From assembly GCF_000471905.2 (NCBI RefSeq), contig NW_006495648.1, forward strand, positions 1,081,787 through 1,145,786: a stretch of DNA of 64,000 nucleotides, given 5' to 3'. The notes below the pieces were generated by a model. The model saw only the letters and a list, made by a program, of their open reading frames with translations, was not told where the DNA came from and ran no database searches. Made by a program: the position numbers and the translations under genes. Position 1 is the first letter of the stretch. Each line of letters begins with the position of its first letter. This document shows, in pieces, positions 33,661 to 44,345 of the stretch. This DNA is from Amborella trichopoda (lineage: Eukaryota; Streptophyta; Magnoliopsida; Amborellales; Amborellaceae).

Positions 33661-36600
33661 CCTAGGGTTGGGCGGATTATGGCCCAAGTCATAATATGCA
33701 TCCATGAGACGGGAATATCCCTGCAAAGGTGAGAAATCTCGTCAAAAATCGTAGAGACGTACCAGGGGATACATGACCCGCCACCCTAGAAACTATATTG
33801 CGTGCGTCCCCTTCCACCAGAAGTGGTTGACCCCACACAGGATCAAAGAATTTGATGCCCATGAGCCAGGTGAGAGATTCTACCAGTTGTAAATTGGTGT
33901 GACCTATGTGTCTTGAGCATTGTGCAAAGGTATTTCCTTGGTAGTCTCTGAACACCCCCCCTACCCCAGAGGGGCCAGGATTTTCGAGTGAGCAGCCATC
34001 AAAGTTTAACTTAATTGCACCCAGCGGAGGGGGGGACCATTCCCCATGGCGTGGGGGTCGAGTGTTCTAAAGCAGAAGTAATTGTTGCCAGTTGACAAGG
34101 AAGGTAGAAGAAGGAAGAAGCTTGAAGGCCATATAATTGGTGGCCCAAAAAGTCATGAGAGAGTGGATTTTATGGAACAGAGCTGGATTATCGCAATGGA
34201 CCCCTTTAAAGATTCTTGAGTTCCTTTCTTTCCATAGAGTCCAAATCGTGGCCTCTGTCGCTGCCTTCCAAAGGAGCCTCCCAGATTCCCACGGAAGGCT
34301 GTCTGCTAAGTTAAAATGTCTGGGGATGGAGGCCGGTATGACCCAGGTCAAGCCGAAAAGGTTGAGAAGTTTACTCCACTGGTAAAGAGCAATATCGCAA
34401 TGGATAAATAGGTGATAGTGGGTCTCTTCTTCTTTAAAACAAAGAGCACATCAGTATAGCGAAGCCCCTTCGCTTGAGTTGGTCAATCGTTAGAACTTTT
34501 CCTCTGCAAGCGATCTAGTTAAACGATTGCACATTTGGTGGTGCTATTGATGACCATACCTTGAACGTTACCGAGGGGGAAGAGGGGTGAGAAGGTAGTA
34601 AACTCCTGTAGAAAGAGGCCACCGAGAAGGAGCCAGATGGCTCTGGCGTCCATATGATCATGTCCGACCCTGAAAGCGAAAAAAAGTAATCGTTGAGCAA
34701 GGCCTAGAGGGAGATGGACTTCAGTATTTCAGCATCAGAAAGAGAACAACTGAAAGAGGGGTGCCACACTCTTCTGTTACCTGTCAGCTGTAGCTCTTTT
34801 GAGATCCAGGCTAGCAGCTTAGTGGTGAGAGAATACAAAGAAGGAAAGCGGTCCCTGAGAGGAGAGTGGCCCAACCAAAGGTTGGACCAAAATTGAATCC
34901 TACTGCCAGACCTTGAGAGGAATCTAATGGATTGTTTAAAGGTAGATAAAACCGAAAGAAACAATTTCCAGGCTCCCGAGGGTCTGCTGTGGGGCCTCCC
35001 CTCAGGTAGCCAGGTTTCAGGGGAGATTCTATATGTATGTCAAAGCACTTGTGACCATAGATGATTAGGGGAGCTCGACAAGCACCACCACCATTTACCC
35101 AAGAGAGCCATGTTTTGCTTTCGCAGGGAGCGAAGCCCAAGTCCGTCCTGAGTCTTTTATCGACAGATCGTTTCCCAAGCAACAAGGTGGAATTTTTTTG
35201 ACTCGAACTCTCTTGACCAGAGGAAGTTCCTCATGAGTTGTTCCAGTCTATTGGCTACCACTGCCGGCATATGAAAGAGGACATGAGATATATGGGGGTG
35301 TTGGAGAGTGTGGCTTTGATTAGAGTAGTGCGATCTACGAAAGAAAGGAACCTTCCTTTCCAGCAAGCAAGCAGGCGGTCTACTCTATCAATGACGGTTG
35401 ACCATCGTGCCGTTTTAGGTTTCCCAAGTCCCAGGCGAATCCCCAGGTAGTTAGTTGGGAGCTCTTCCACTTTGCACGTCCAACCTAGGAGTAAGGTTCT
35501 GGTCTCCTCATAAGTGAGGGCATCATTGTTGACTTCGACATGTTGACCTTACAACCGGTGGCAAACTTAAAGCACCTGAGGAACATACGGAGGCATTCGA
35601 TTTCCTGACGGTTGGAGTCAATGAACACTAGGGTGTCATCAGTGTATTGCAAATGGGAGACCGAGGGGGCCCCTAGCATAGCTTTTGAATGCCATCAGCG
35701 TATTGCACCTGGTATAACCTCGATAGTGCTTGGCTAAAGACTTCGGCAGCTATAGCAAAGAGAAAGGGGGAAATGGGGTCTCCTTGTCCCCTTAGAAGAG
35801 GGGTAGAATCCCTTAGGAGTCTCGTTGATGAGAATGGAGAAGTGGGGATTTGAGTAGCAAGGTCTCGTCTAAAAGTGACCATCTCCGCCATCTATCCCCA
35901 AAACCCATTCTACCCATGGTCTCGTCTAAAACTGACCACTTGACATGGTCATAGGCCTTTTCCCAGTCAATTTTGAATATATCCTGGTTATTTCTGTAAG
36001 TGTCGAGAATGGAGGCACACGTGAGCGATCAGGACCGCATCAAGGCTTTGTCTATCCTTTATGAAGGCACTTTGTGAAAGAGAAATAACAAAAGGTAGCA
36101 CTTCTTTCAGACGAGTTGCCAGCACTTTTGAGCGTATCTTGTAGCGTATCTTGTATCAGGAGTTTACCAAACTGATCGGTCTAAAGTCCTTTAATTTGTC
36201 GGCTCCTTCCATCTTGGGGACTAAGGCGATGAAGGTGGTATTTATTGCTTTATGAATGATGCCCCTATGGTAGAACTCTTTGAAGAAATTGAGGAAGTCG
36301 GACCTAAAGTTCTCAAGAACGCCTTGAAGGGAGCCAACGGAAAGCCGTCCGGACCTGACGCTGTCTTTGCCGAGATTCGTGATTGCTTTCAGTAGTTCTT
36401 GTTCTGAGAATGGGCGTTCCAACCAATATAACCACTCCTGGGGGAGTGAGTGGAAACGTTGATTACCCATTCTCGATCTTGGATCGCTAGGAGCCAAGTC
36501 GAGATTTTTGTAGTAAGCCAAGATGGCTGCTTTCACCTGGGTAGGTTGGTCCAGAATGGAATTACGCACTTTAAGGAGTGAGATAGAGTTTACTCAGCGT

Positions 36601-37317
36601 CGGCAATTAGCTATCCAGTGGAAGAAGCCTGTGTTTATGGTCTCCCAGGTTGAGCCATTTCACTATGGAACTCTGGTACTAAAAAATTTCTTCTTTCTTG
36701 AGGGTGGAGAGATAGTCCAATTTCAGTTGGGATCTGAGATTGCTTTCAGAGGAGGAGTGGTCTGGATTCCTCCAGATTGTCCAGCTCCTGGATAGAATTG
36801 AGAAGAGAAGTTTTTACTAGGGAGAAGTTCCCAAGGATGTTCTTACTCCACTCTTTAAGAGATTTCTTAAGGAGTTGGAGCTTGGTTTGCAGGATGAAAC
36901 CTGCCCTACCAGACAAGGTGTGGGAGCGAGGCCACGCGGTCAAGTTCTGCCCAGAAACAGGTCTTAGGGCAGGAGAGTTTGGACCGTAAACCGCTGTGAA
37001 CTTCTAGGGCAGGCCATCAGAGGTGCAAGAAAGGATGGTCGTGATAGAAAATTCTCCAATCAGGGATGACTGGAGAGAATGTTCTGCCAGATTCCAACTA
37101 AGGCAGCTGCCCCCTAAGGCGCCTAGCGCAGGCCGAGACAACCACTGGCACGGTCTACGACCCCAGACTTGTCATATGAATTGTAAAGAGGCCGGCTGTT
37201 TGGTTTCGATGAGAGCTAAAAGGGTGGGGTGGGATTATGTTTGGCACACATGTCCCTGACTGCAGATCGTTTGGGTTCTAGACCCAAACCCCTAACATTC
37301 AATGAAGTGAGTTTCAT
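33661..37317 (-). pseudogene. L1-type LINE ORF2 (endonuclease, reverse transcriptase, zf-RVT, RNase H), decayed
   Basis: On the minus strand ORF2 starts at 37317 with MKLTSLNVRGLGLEPKRSA, the usual opening of plant L1 endonucleases. It continues with LKEWSKNILGNFS (about 36830), then reverse transcriptase blocks: INTTFIALVPKMEGADKLKD and FRPISLVNS (36160-36280), QGDPISPFLFAIAAEVFSQA (35710-35790), QYTDDTLVF in place of YADD (35640), NYLGIRLGLGKPK (35430). Next come FSVASFYRSL and the zinc finger CALCFKEEETHYHLFIHC (34385-34460), TIWTLWKERNSRIF (34240), and RNase H (NPGPSGVGGVFRDYQGN near 33940; GDARNIV). Frameshifts and stops break it into at least ten pieces. RNase H lacks the usual AE.AL glutamate context (VESLTWLMG). 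Confidence 0.9.
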
Positions 37318-39840
37318 GAGGATGTGAGGGTAAGGGGCTGAGCAGCCAGTCTGGGGGATCTCCTACAGAGGAGACTAAGGGAAGGGGCTGGCATAGTCTC
37401 TTGAGCTGGAATATCTGAGGGAGCCTTGAGATCATAATTGAAGCTAGAGGAGAGATTGTGAAGTTCCCTACACCCCTTGATTCTTACCTTGAGCCGACTT
37501 TGGATATCATCTTTGAAAAAAACGTGAAAGGGGCCTTCCGGGGGAAAACCCATTACTCTAAGAACCTCCATGAGGTCTTCCTGCCTGCGATCAACTCCTT
37601 CAACAAAATTGGAGTCTACCGAAGCTGGGGGGGGACTGGGAGAGGGACCCGCCAGAACTGGAAGGGTCCGACGAGGCCTGTCGAGATAGGACGGCAACAA
37701 GTGGGAGAAGGGGATCGAGGGAGAGAGAATGGAGGAAGTCCGAGGGAAGATCGAGGTAGGGTTCAAGAGAATGGGTGGACACAGGTGGTAAGGAAAGGGA
37801 GGTGTCTGAGAGGAAAGGGTCGAGTGGGAGGGTGTGGGGGGGGTGGGAAAGGTTGAGGGAAGAGGCTGAATTCCCAGGTGTTCACTGGGCCGGAAGAGGG
37901 GCGAGGAGAAGGTCAGGAACGGACGAAGGCGAGAAAGGGTGACGAGAGCAGAAGATAAGAGGGGCGATGGGATAGAAGGCCACCGGGAATGGGCCAGGGA
38001 GAAGGATCAAGATTGCGAAAGGGCCATGTCGTTGATAGCAAGGGTACAGAGGGGTTAGTTGGTGCAGTAGGTCAGGGAACCAGGGGGAGAGTTTACCTGG
38101 CAAATGGGAACCAAGGTAGAGGTGTATAATTCATGAGGGGAGCCAAGAGGAAGGCGAGCAGGGTAGGGTCAAGCGTAGAAAAGTCAAAGGATCGAGCCAT
38201 CAGGATCTCAAAAGAGGCCTCGAGCGAGTCCGTCAACGAGGAAGAGATGGGCGGCTGAGCAGAGACGGCAGGGGGTGAGGAGGAGGAGGGGGAACACCAA
38301 AAGCAAACATGATGAAATGGAGGACGAGAGCGGGGAAAGGACTCTCGAGAAGGGAGGAGGGGACAAGGGGGAGGCCGACAATGGAGAGACAAGGGGGCAT
38401 GGCACCAGAGGGAGGGAGGGAAGTAAGGAGTGAAGGTTGGACAGGAGGAGGCGGTGGGAAGCGAACAGGGTGAGAGAGGAAAGAAGGGGCTAGGAGAAGA
38501 AGACGTGGAGGGGATCGAGGCAGGGAGGGTCCCGAGGGGGGGAAGAGGAAGGGGGGCAGGAATCCCTAGGAGGGTGCGCATGATGGACAGGCGACGGATG
38601 GACGGAAGGCTCAGGCGGATGGGAAGAGGGGTGAGGGACAGGTGTCGAGATTGGGGGGGGAGATTGGAGGGGAGGGGAGGGGTGGGACGGTGAGAGAGGG
38701 GCTGCAGATAAGATAGAATGGGTAGGGGCAAGCGTAGGTACCACAGCCGTGAGGTACGGAGAGCAGGAGAGGGGCTCGGTAAGGCCCGATTGGAGGGCGG
38801 CCTCCTCGAGGTGACGACCCGACAGATGCTAGGGACTGTAATCCTGATCTGGGATTTAAGGCTCCGTCAGGGGGGTGTACAGGCTCTGATAGGATGGGAC
38901 AGAGGGCAGCGAGGAGGTGACAGGGAGGCGGCTGGAGCCAGAATGGGGTTGTCCTCAGAGACAGACGGCGGGGTCGCTACAAGTCTATCACCCATCACTA
39001 CCATGTGGTTGATTGTTCTCCCTATCTTGTGTGCAGTTTGTTGCTAAGGAGCCATTGGACGTCTCCAAGAGTGGGCCACGGCGAGCTTGGGCTGAGGTTG
39101 AAGGTTGCACCGCGTTTTCACATCACCACTGTCCAATCTGACGAGGAAGGCTTGACTGCGTCCATCAGCGGAGGAACAAGCAAGGAGTACGAATTGGGTG
39201 AGGCCAAGGTCTAGGAGATATGGGAACAGTAATACAGACCTTCAACCTCGATCCAAACCAAGGGGATGAAAGTAGGATCCAGGGTTTCCACCAATAGTCA
39301 AATAGCACCATGAGCTAAGAATTCTATCGACCTCTAGAGGATACGACCAGTTGACCACAGGAATCTACAATTGTCCTGAAAGTCGGGGGGGACCAAGCGT
39401 GGAGGGGGATGTTGAATACCATGAGCCAAACTCTCAAAGGTCGAGTAAAGCCGAGACTCGGAGACCATTCCCTAGGGGAAAGAGTCACACCCTTAAAGGA
39501 CAAGGGGGGAGAGCTCAAAGCGGAGCGAGCTCCTGGGATGGACGGAAACGAGAAAAGAAACGCTCCGTCGTGTAATTGCTTGCACACTAGGTTGGGCACG
39601 TTCCAAACACGCTGGCCCCATTTTTCAATCGCTCTGAAATCGTCCCTTCGGGGATGAAAAGTACCCACCAGAGAGGAACACAGCTTAGCAGAAAGGGGGA
39701 CTGAGATCTCAGGTGGCACCACGACAGAATAAGGGAAAGAAGACAACCGAAGAGGAGAAGGAGGGAGAGACGAGGAAGGAGAAGAGCCACCGGCGGCGGG
39801 GGTCGTGGCGACCCTGCAGGACCTAGACGAAAGAGGACTT
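37318..39840 (-). pseudogene. L1-type LINE ORF1 with DUF4283 domain, decayed
   Basis: The 5' part of the same LINE, GC-richer than its surroundings. The minus-strand frame 39324-39746 encodes a DUF4283-type nucleic-acid-binding domain: KWGQRVWN, FLFSFPSIPGARSAL, LSPREWSPSL, PLRVWLMVFNIPLHAWSP. The following segment (39050-39320) reads PRFHPL-like and SVEG-like in shifted frames. Then a long Pro/Ser/Leu-rich linker (38093-38731 and 37314-37766) precedes ORF2. The 5' end near 39840 abuts hAT copy 1. It is frameshifted and not functional. Frames on the plus strand here are shadows. Confidence 0.8.
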
Positions 39841-40232
39841 AAAAGGGGGCTGCATCGAATGTCATTTTAATATGCTCATATTCACATAATTATAATGACA
39901 TAAGTTTAACATAATTATATTGAGTTATTAACTTAAATAACAAAAATTTCATATAATTATATTAATTCTTGTAAATTTATTATGTATAATTTGTTTTTTG
40001 TATTTATTATGTATAATTTGTTTTTTGTATTTATGTGTAATTCAAACTTAGTTATATGTACTTTATTTTTTAAAATTATAAAACTAAAATTGAATATAAT
40101 CAATTAAAAGAGAAAAAAAAAAAAAATTTGTAGACTATTTATTTTATAGATGAGAATTTCCTTATATAAGAGAGAGCTATTAATGAAAAAGTCTTCCTTA
40201 ATTGTAGACTCTATTGCCAAGACAAAAGAAAT
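39841..40232. other. AT-rich sequence, probably the interior of hAT copy 1
   Basis: Contains a tandem 29-bp unit (TTATTATGTATAATTTGTTTT at 39976 and 40005) and an A-run. No inverted-repeat end was found on this side, so copy 1 looks left-truncated, possibly by the LINE. Confidence 0.5.
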
Positions 40233-40274
40233 ATCCCACATCGATAGATGGTGGGAAGAAATATGCTTATATAA
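40233..40274 (+). promoter_or_regulatory. snRNA-type USE + TATA module in hAT copy 1
   Basis: ATCCCACATCG at 40233-40243 is a perfect match to the plant snRNA upstream sequence element RTCCCACATCG. TATATAA starts at 40268, with 24 bp between. Plant Pol III snRNA genes (U6) use about this spacing, and Pol II snRNA genes about 10 bp more. It points toward the 40668 end. The first T-run downstream is TTTT at about 40374. Confidence 0.7.
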
Positions 40275-40383
40275 CTTGGCAATGTACAGCACTTGGTTGT
40301 CAATGTAACATGCAGGAGGTTGACCTTGCCTATGCATTGGACGTGGCCACATGGTCGGTCTTTCGTACTATTAGTTTTCAAAA

Positions 40384-40555
40384 ATGATGATGTCATCGCC
40401 CTGTTTCAAAAAAACTACATGGGTTTCAAAAAAATTTGTTAGGCAGTTTTCAAAATCGATGACATCATCAGGGCGAACCGGTGACGTATCCGTTTTATGA
40501 CGTCATCAGGGCGAACCTATGCGGTGACATCCGCTTTATGACATCATCAGGGTGA
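40384..40555. repeat. TGACGTCATCAGGGCGA repeats in hAT copy 1
   Basis: Three direct copies of ATGACRTCATCAGGGYGA (about 40453, 40498 and 40538; spacing 40-45 bp) and one inverted copy at 40389 (ATGATGTCATCGCCCTG). TGACGTCA is the palindrome bound by plant bZIP/TGA factors. Confidence 0.8.
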
Positions 40556-40676
40556 TTTCTTGACAAAAAAGACCGGATCCCATTTTATTAGAGGATCTGG
40601 AACGGTGTCACCGATACCTAATCCGGATCACCCGATTCCAGATCGGATCGACGATTTTTTAAATAATGATATTGGG

Positions 40677-41700
40677 CGTTTCTCCACATGGCATCCACAT
40701 CTTTTGTAATTTGATTAGAATATCTAATGTGAGCCTGTATTACTAGTTGGGATAAGTAATGCCACTGAAAGGTGTTTAGCTGCATATCCAGATATTTTAA
40801 GATGGGTGCGGTTCGAACAGAGACGAGGTTCTAAACAATCAAATTAGAGCCCATCTTCAAATAGTGTTGAGAAATGTGGTTTCAATACTAGAAATCTTTG
40901 ACTAACTTTAAAATATATTTTTATTTGATTTTTTAGAGCCTAGGTTCTATATAAACAAGATTACAATTGCTTTTGAGAGTGGATAGAAAGGTTGCTGTAA
41001 TTCTCTAGAAGCATGAGTTTATGATCATCCAAATGGAAAGTTGAAGAGTGAGAAATTGTCTGAAAATAGGAGCTTGCAAGAGTTAGTTTGTGCCACAAGG
41101 AGTAACAGTTTAAATATCCTTGTATGTTATGCAATGAGTTTGACAGATCTTCTTTCTCACAGTCTCGAAGATTCAAAACAGAGAAGCAATGTATACTACA
41201 AAAGTAGAAAAGGAAACTAATGTAGCCTTGAGATGATCCCATAGAAAAGGAAACTAATGTAGCCTTGAGATGATCCCAATATTTTACGATGTCGATACAA
41301 TACAGCAGCTATTTTTCCATATTCCGTGGCAGCAAAAGGAATAGCCAGAATTGAAAATTCGCTACCACACCTGCAGATGCCCATGCGACTGGGTCAGATT
41401 CCAAATGTGTAGTTTTTTTTAGGTAGTTCAGTGGGGAAGGGGTTCCATCAGTTTTAGGATATTCAATGTGTCAAGTGAAGTTTATTTATCATTTTCACTC
41501 ATCAAAAAGAAAGAAGTTTGTTCATCAAGTTTGTCAAGAGAGTCAATTCCAAGGAGCAAAGGCTAAACTTCCCATATTGTTCACCAATAAAAAACATTCC
41601 TTTTTTTCAATTGACAAATCATAAACAGAAGGGGAAACATTGAAGAACTTAACAGAAAGAACCTAGCAAAATGCAAATAAATAGATCATTTATCACAATC
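40677..41700. other. Intergenic, no gene seen
   Basis: Holds one perfect 37-bp tandem duplication (41205-41241 and 41242-41278, starting TAGAAAAGGAAAC). No domain was found in the small reverse frame 40961-41242. Confidence 0.5.
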
Positions 41701-42114
41701 AGAACAATTTCATTATAGGACACATTCAGCCACTCTTGCTAAAACCCACCCTAGTTTTGATTCTAGAGCACGAAAAATGGGGGGCAGTTGGGATCCCACC
41801 AGATTTGACCACCCACAGTATTGGATGGATTACTAAAAGTGAGCAGCCAAATCTTGCACCTTTCATTACGAATATGGGAGGTATGATATAAGACAAAGAA
41901 AGATGCAAAAAACAATGATGAGATGTCATATCAGAAGAGCCTCAAGAACTTTAGTTAAGGCAAATTAAACAACTTTTTCTTTCAACATCCACTTTTCCCA
42001 AAGCATCGGCATTCTCATTCCCCTCCTAAAGGTTGTGCCATATCCTAGCAACTCCCAAACTTTCAGTAAAAGTATTCGCTGCCTGTCAAGGGGTTCCGAT
42101 CTCCTTGCATGTCT
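41701..42114 (-). pseudogene. LINE RNase H remnant (3' part)
   Basis: Minus-strand translation near 42050-41960 gives ARIWHNL, a stop, then EGNENADALGKVDVE, matching the REGN..ADALAK motif that ends plant LINE RNase H domains. A possible start of the domain (FKLNIYYRSQEN) lies at about 43340, on the other side of the inserted hAT copy 2. It is short and degenerate. Confidence 0.5.
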
Positions 42115-42122
42115 ATTTAATC
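42115..42122. repeat. 8-bp target duplication, left (hAT copy 2)
   Basis: ATTTAATC, repeated exactly at 43290-43297. An 8-bp target duplication is the hAT hallmark. Confidence 0.85.
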
Positions 42123-43289
42123 CAGTGATTTAAAAATCGTCGATCCGATCCGGAATCGAACGATCCAGATCGGGTATCGGTGAGACCGTTCCGGATCCAC
42201 AAACAAAACAGGATCCGGCAATTTTGCCAATATTATGCCATGTGTCAATGTAAAAAGGCAAGAAAACCCACCATAAGCCCTAGCCGCCAGCTCAGGCACG
42301 AACCCCACAGCACGCCAGCTCACCCGCAAGCTTCCTGTCATGGCCCCCGCCAGCTCACATGCACAAACCCCAACCTCATGCACACCCTTCCTTCCAAGCC
42401 TCAATTGGGTTTTATTTATAGGTACTTGGACAATCCTAAATCTTCGATGTGGGATTGTTTCTTTAAATAGAAAAACTAACATAAGAACTTAAAGGGCATG
42501 CATAAAGGCACCACAGAAGTGGTGAAAAAGATTGCGTGTACCTGCAGGATCACAATTTAAATTTAATCTCTTTGGTGAAAAAGCTTATTTATGGAGTATT
42601 TTTGGATCTAAAATATATTTTTTTTGAACAATAAAAAAGGATCTAAAATATTATGTTCCACTTTGCAATCTATCAATATTTATAAAAATAAAAAATAAAG
42701 AAAAAAAGATTTTGAGTTTCTTAGTACTTAATTTTTTTTTTTTCTATGAGGGTCGTACCTTGTTTTATGAATCATGTTTATTATAATATTGTAATTAATA
42801 ATTATACCACAATAATAATCAAATCTTATATTTTATTTATTAATTTATTTACATTATAAATTATGTAATTTATTATTTTTTGTTATATTTGTAAATTAGA
42901 TTTTAAATTAGATGATATTATAAGACAAATTTCTAATTTATTCTTACTTGTATAGTAAAATGATGATCAATTAATAAAAATACAAACCAATTATTCTATT
43001 TTCAATGTATAATATTGTATTTAGTTAGGATTTAATAAATGTTTGATGAGAATCTTCATACAGGGAAGCAACATCTCCAAAAAATAAAAGTTATTAATGT
43101 AGTACCCTCATTTCTTATTGGATTCCTAAAAAACAACATTTACAATGAATTTTAATAATTTTTTTGGATTTTATTTAAGGCTTAATCCAACCGATTCGAC
43201 CGATTCCCGATCCGGATCGCCGATTCACCGATCCGGATGGGTTTTTGAGGTGCCCGATCCAGGGCACCGATCCTTTTTTTAAACCATTG
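42123..43289 (+). mobile_element. hAT-like non-autonomous element (copy 2), complete
   Basis: A 1167-bp element with inverted ends CAGTGATTTAAAAA and, from the other side, CAATGGTTTAAAAA, flanked by an exact 8-bp duplication. Subterminal DNA is packed with GATCCGGATCGG-like repeats at both ends. There is no transposase ORF. It shares its left end with copy 1 and its AT-rich interior with copy 3. The reading frame at 42180-42470 on plus is open but contains no known domain. It carries a minus-strand USE + TATA module. Confidence 0.88.
42413..42455 (-). promoter_or_regulatory. snRNA-type USE + TATA module in hAT copy 2
   Basis: On the minus strand ATCCCACATCG (42455-42445) is followed after 24 bp by TATAAATA (42420-42413), the same spacing as in copy 1. 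It points toward the 42123 end. A T-run (AAAAA on plus, 42253-42257) about 140 nt past the predicted start could end Pol III transcription. The predicted RNA holds a thrice-repeated TGAGCTGGCG. Confidence 0.7.
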
Positions 43290-43297
43290 ATTTAATC
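43290..43297. repeat. 8-bp target duplication, right (hAT copy 2)
   Basis: ATTTAATC, the partner of 42115-42122. Confidence 0.85.
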
Positions 43298-43900
43298 ACA
43301 TTTAGTTTTCCTGAGAGCGGTAGTAAATATTGAGCTTAAAATGCCCAAGATCTGGATTCTTCCGTCTGACATCTTTTTCTTGGTTTCATAAGCACGAGGG
43401 AGCCACCAGCCTCCACTCACTTATGAAATTCATCATGTTGAGGCCACAGAACTATAGAGATACAGGCCCCCATGATATCGGACTCTTTAAATTTTTGTTC
43501 TCTGTAAAGAAAGGAAGTGCCTCTTTATCTTATTCCTCTCCTCAATGATGTGACATAAAAGCACTTAGATGACCAAACAGCTCAAAAATTATTAATCCAA
43601 TCAGCTGATGGGCACATGACACACCCATAATTAATATGGATATTTCGGTTCAGCTGAGCCCAGAGCCACTATGACAACATAAATATTCTTGTATCTTAAC
43701 AACTGGAAAATCTGAATGATAAGACCATGCCAAGTTGATCCTTTCATTCAACTTGACTGATGTGAATTGGATACAGGGCTTGTCAAACTGGATCTTCGGT
43801 TGATCTCAACACTCAGACCACATCAGCCACAGACATTCAGAACAGGTAGACACACAACAAAAACAGAGATGAGCACGAAAATCTGAATATGATGAGACCA
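43298..43900. other. Intergenic, possible LINE RNase H start on minus
   Basis: Near 43340 the minus strand reads DLGHFKLNIYYRSQEN, weakly like the KLN.DG..S.. start of LINE RNase H. Otherwise nothing was recognised. Confidence 0.35.
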
Positions 43901-44050
43901 CACCAAGTTGATAACCATTGGCCCCTTAAACAAAGCATCAATTGGTCTTCTCTCTCTCCCCTATCAAATAGGAGCTCCTCTCTCTCTCTCTACGTAAGTT
44001 CCTTCTTTCTCTCTCACTCATTTCAATTTCAGTTATTCTCTCCCTCCCTC

Positions 44051-44345
44051 ATCATGCTTTCATAACAGTGTCATTTTAATAAGTGGTTATTATCATCTCA
44101 TCATGCTCTCATAATAGTGTAATTTTAATAAGTGGTTATTATCATCTCATCATGCTCTCATAATAGTGTAATTTTAATAAGTGGTTACTATCATCTCATC
44201 ATGCACTCATACTAGTGTAATTTTAATAAGTTGTTATTATCATCTCATCATGGTCTCATAATTGTGTAATTTTAATAAGTTTCTATTATCATCTCATCAT
44301 GCTCTCATAATTTCTCATAATTTTAATAATTTTCATTCTCATCTC
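44051..44345. repeat. 49-bp minisatellite, six units
   Basis: Units start at 44051, 44100, 44149, 44198, 44247 and 44296 with exact 49-bp spacing, each ATCATGCTCTCATAATAGTG followed by an AT-rich half ending TATTATCATCTC. Divergence grows to the right. Confidence 0.95.

Larger units (their letters stand above)
40233..40668 (+). mobile_element. hAT-like element (copy 1), right end
   Basis: The last 90 bp (GGATCTGGAACGGTGTCACC to CGACGATTTTTTAAATAATG) are the reverse complement of the left end of copy 2 at 42123 with few differences. The terminal repeat reads CATTATTTAAAAAATCG inward. The following 8-mer ATATTGGG has no visible partner because the other end is missing. Confidence 0.75.

Noticed and set aside
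38093..38744. Pro-rich frames taken as a possible cell-wall or extensin-like gene
   Set aside because: They lie in the linker between ORF1 and ORF2 of the LINE and continue its minus-strand order; no signal peptide or SPPPP repeats.
40233..40374. A functional U6, U3 or 7SL RNA gene
   Set aside because: The promoter module fits, but the downstream sequence does not match the 5' start or core of these RNAs as far as I can tell by eye.
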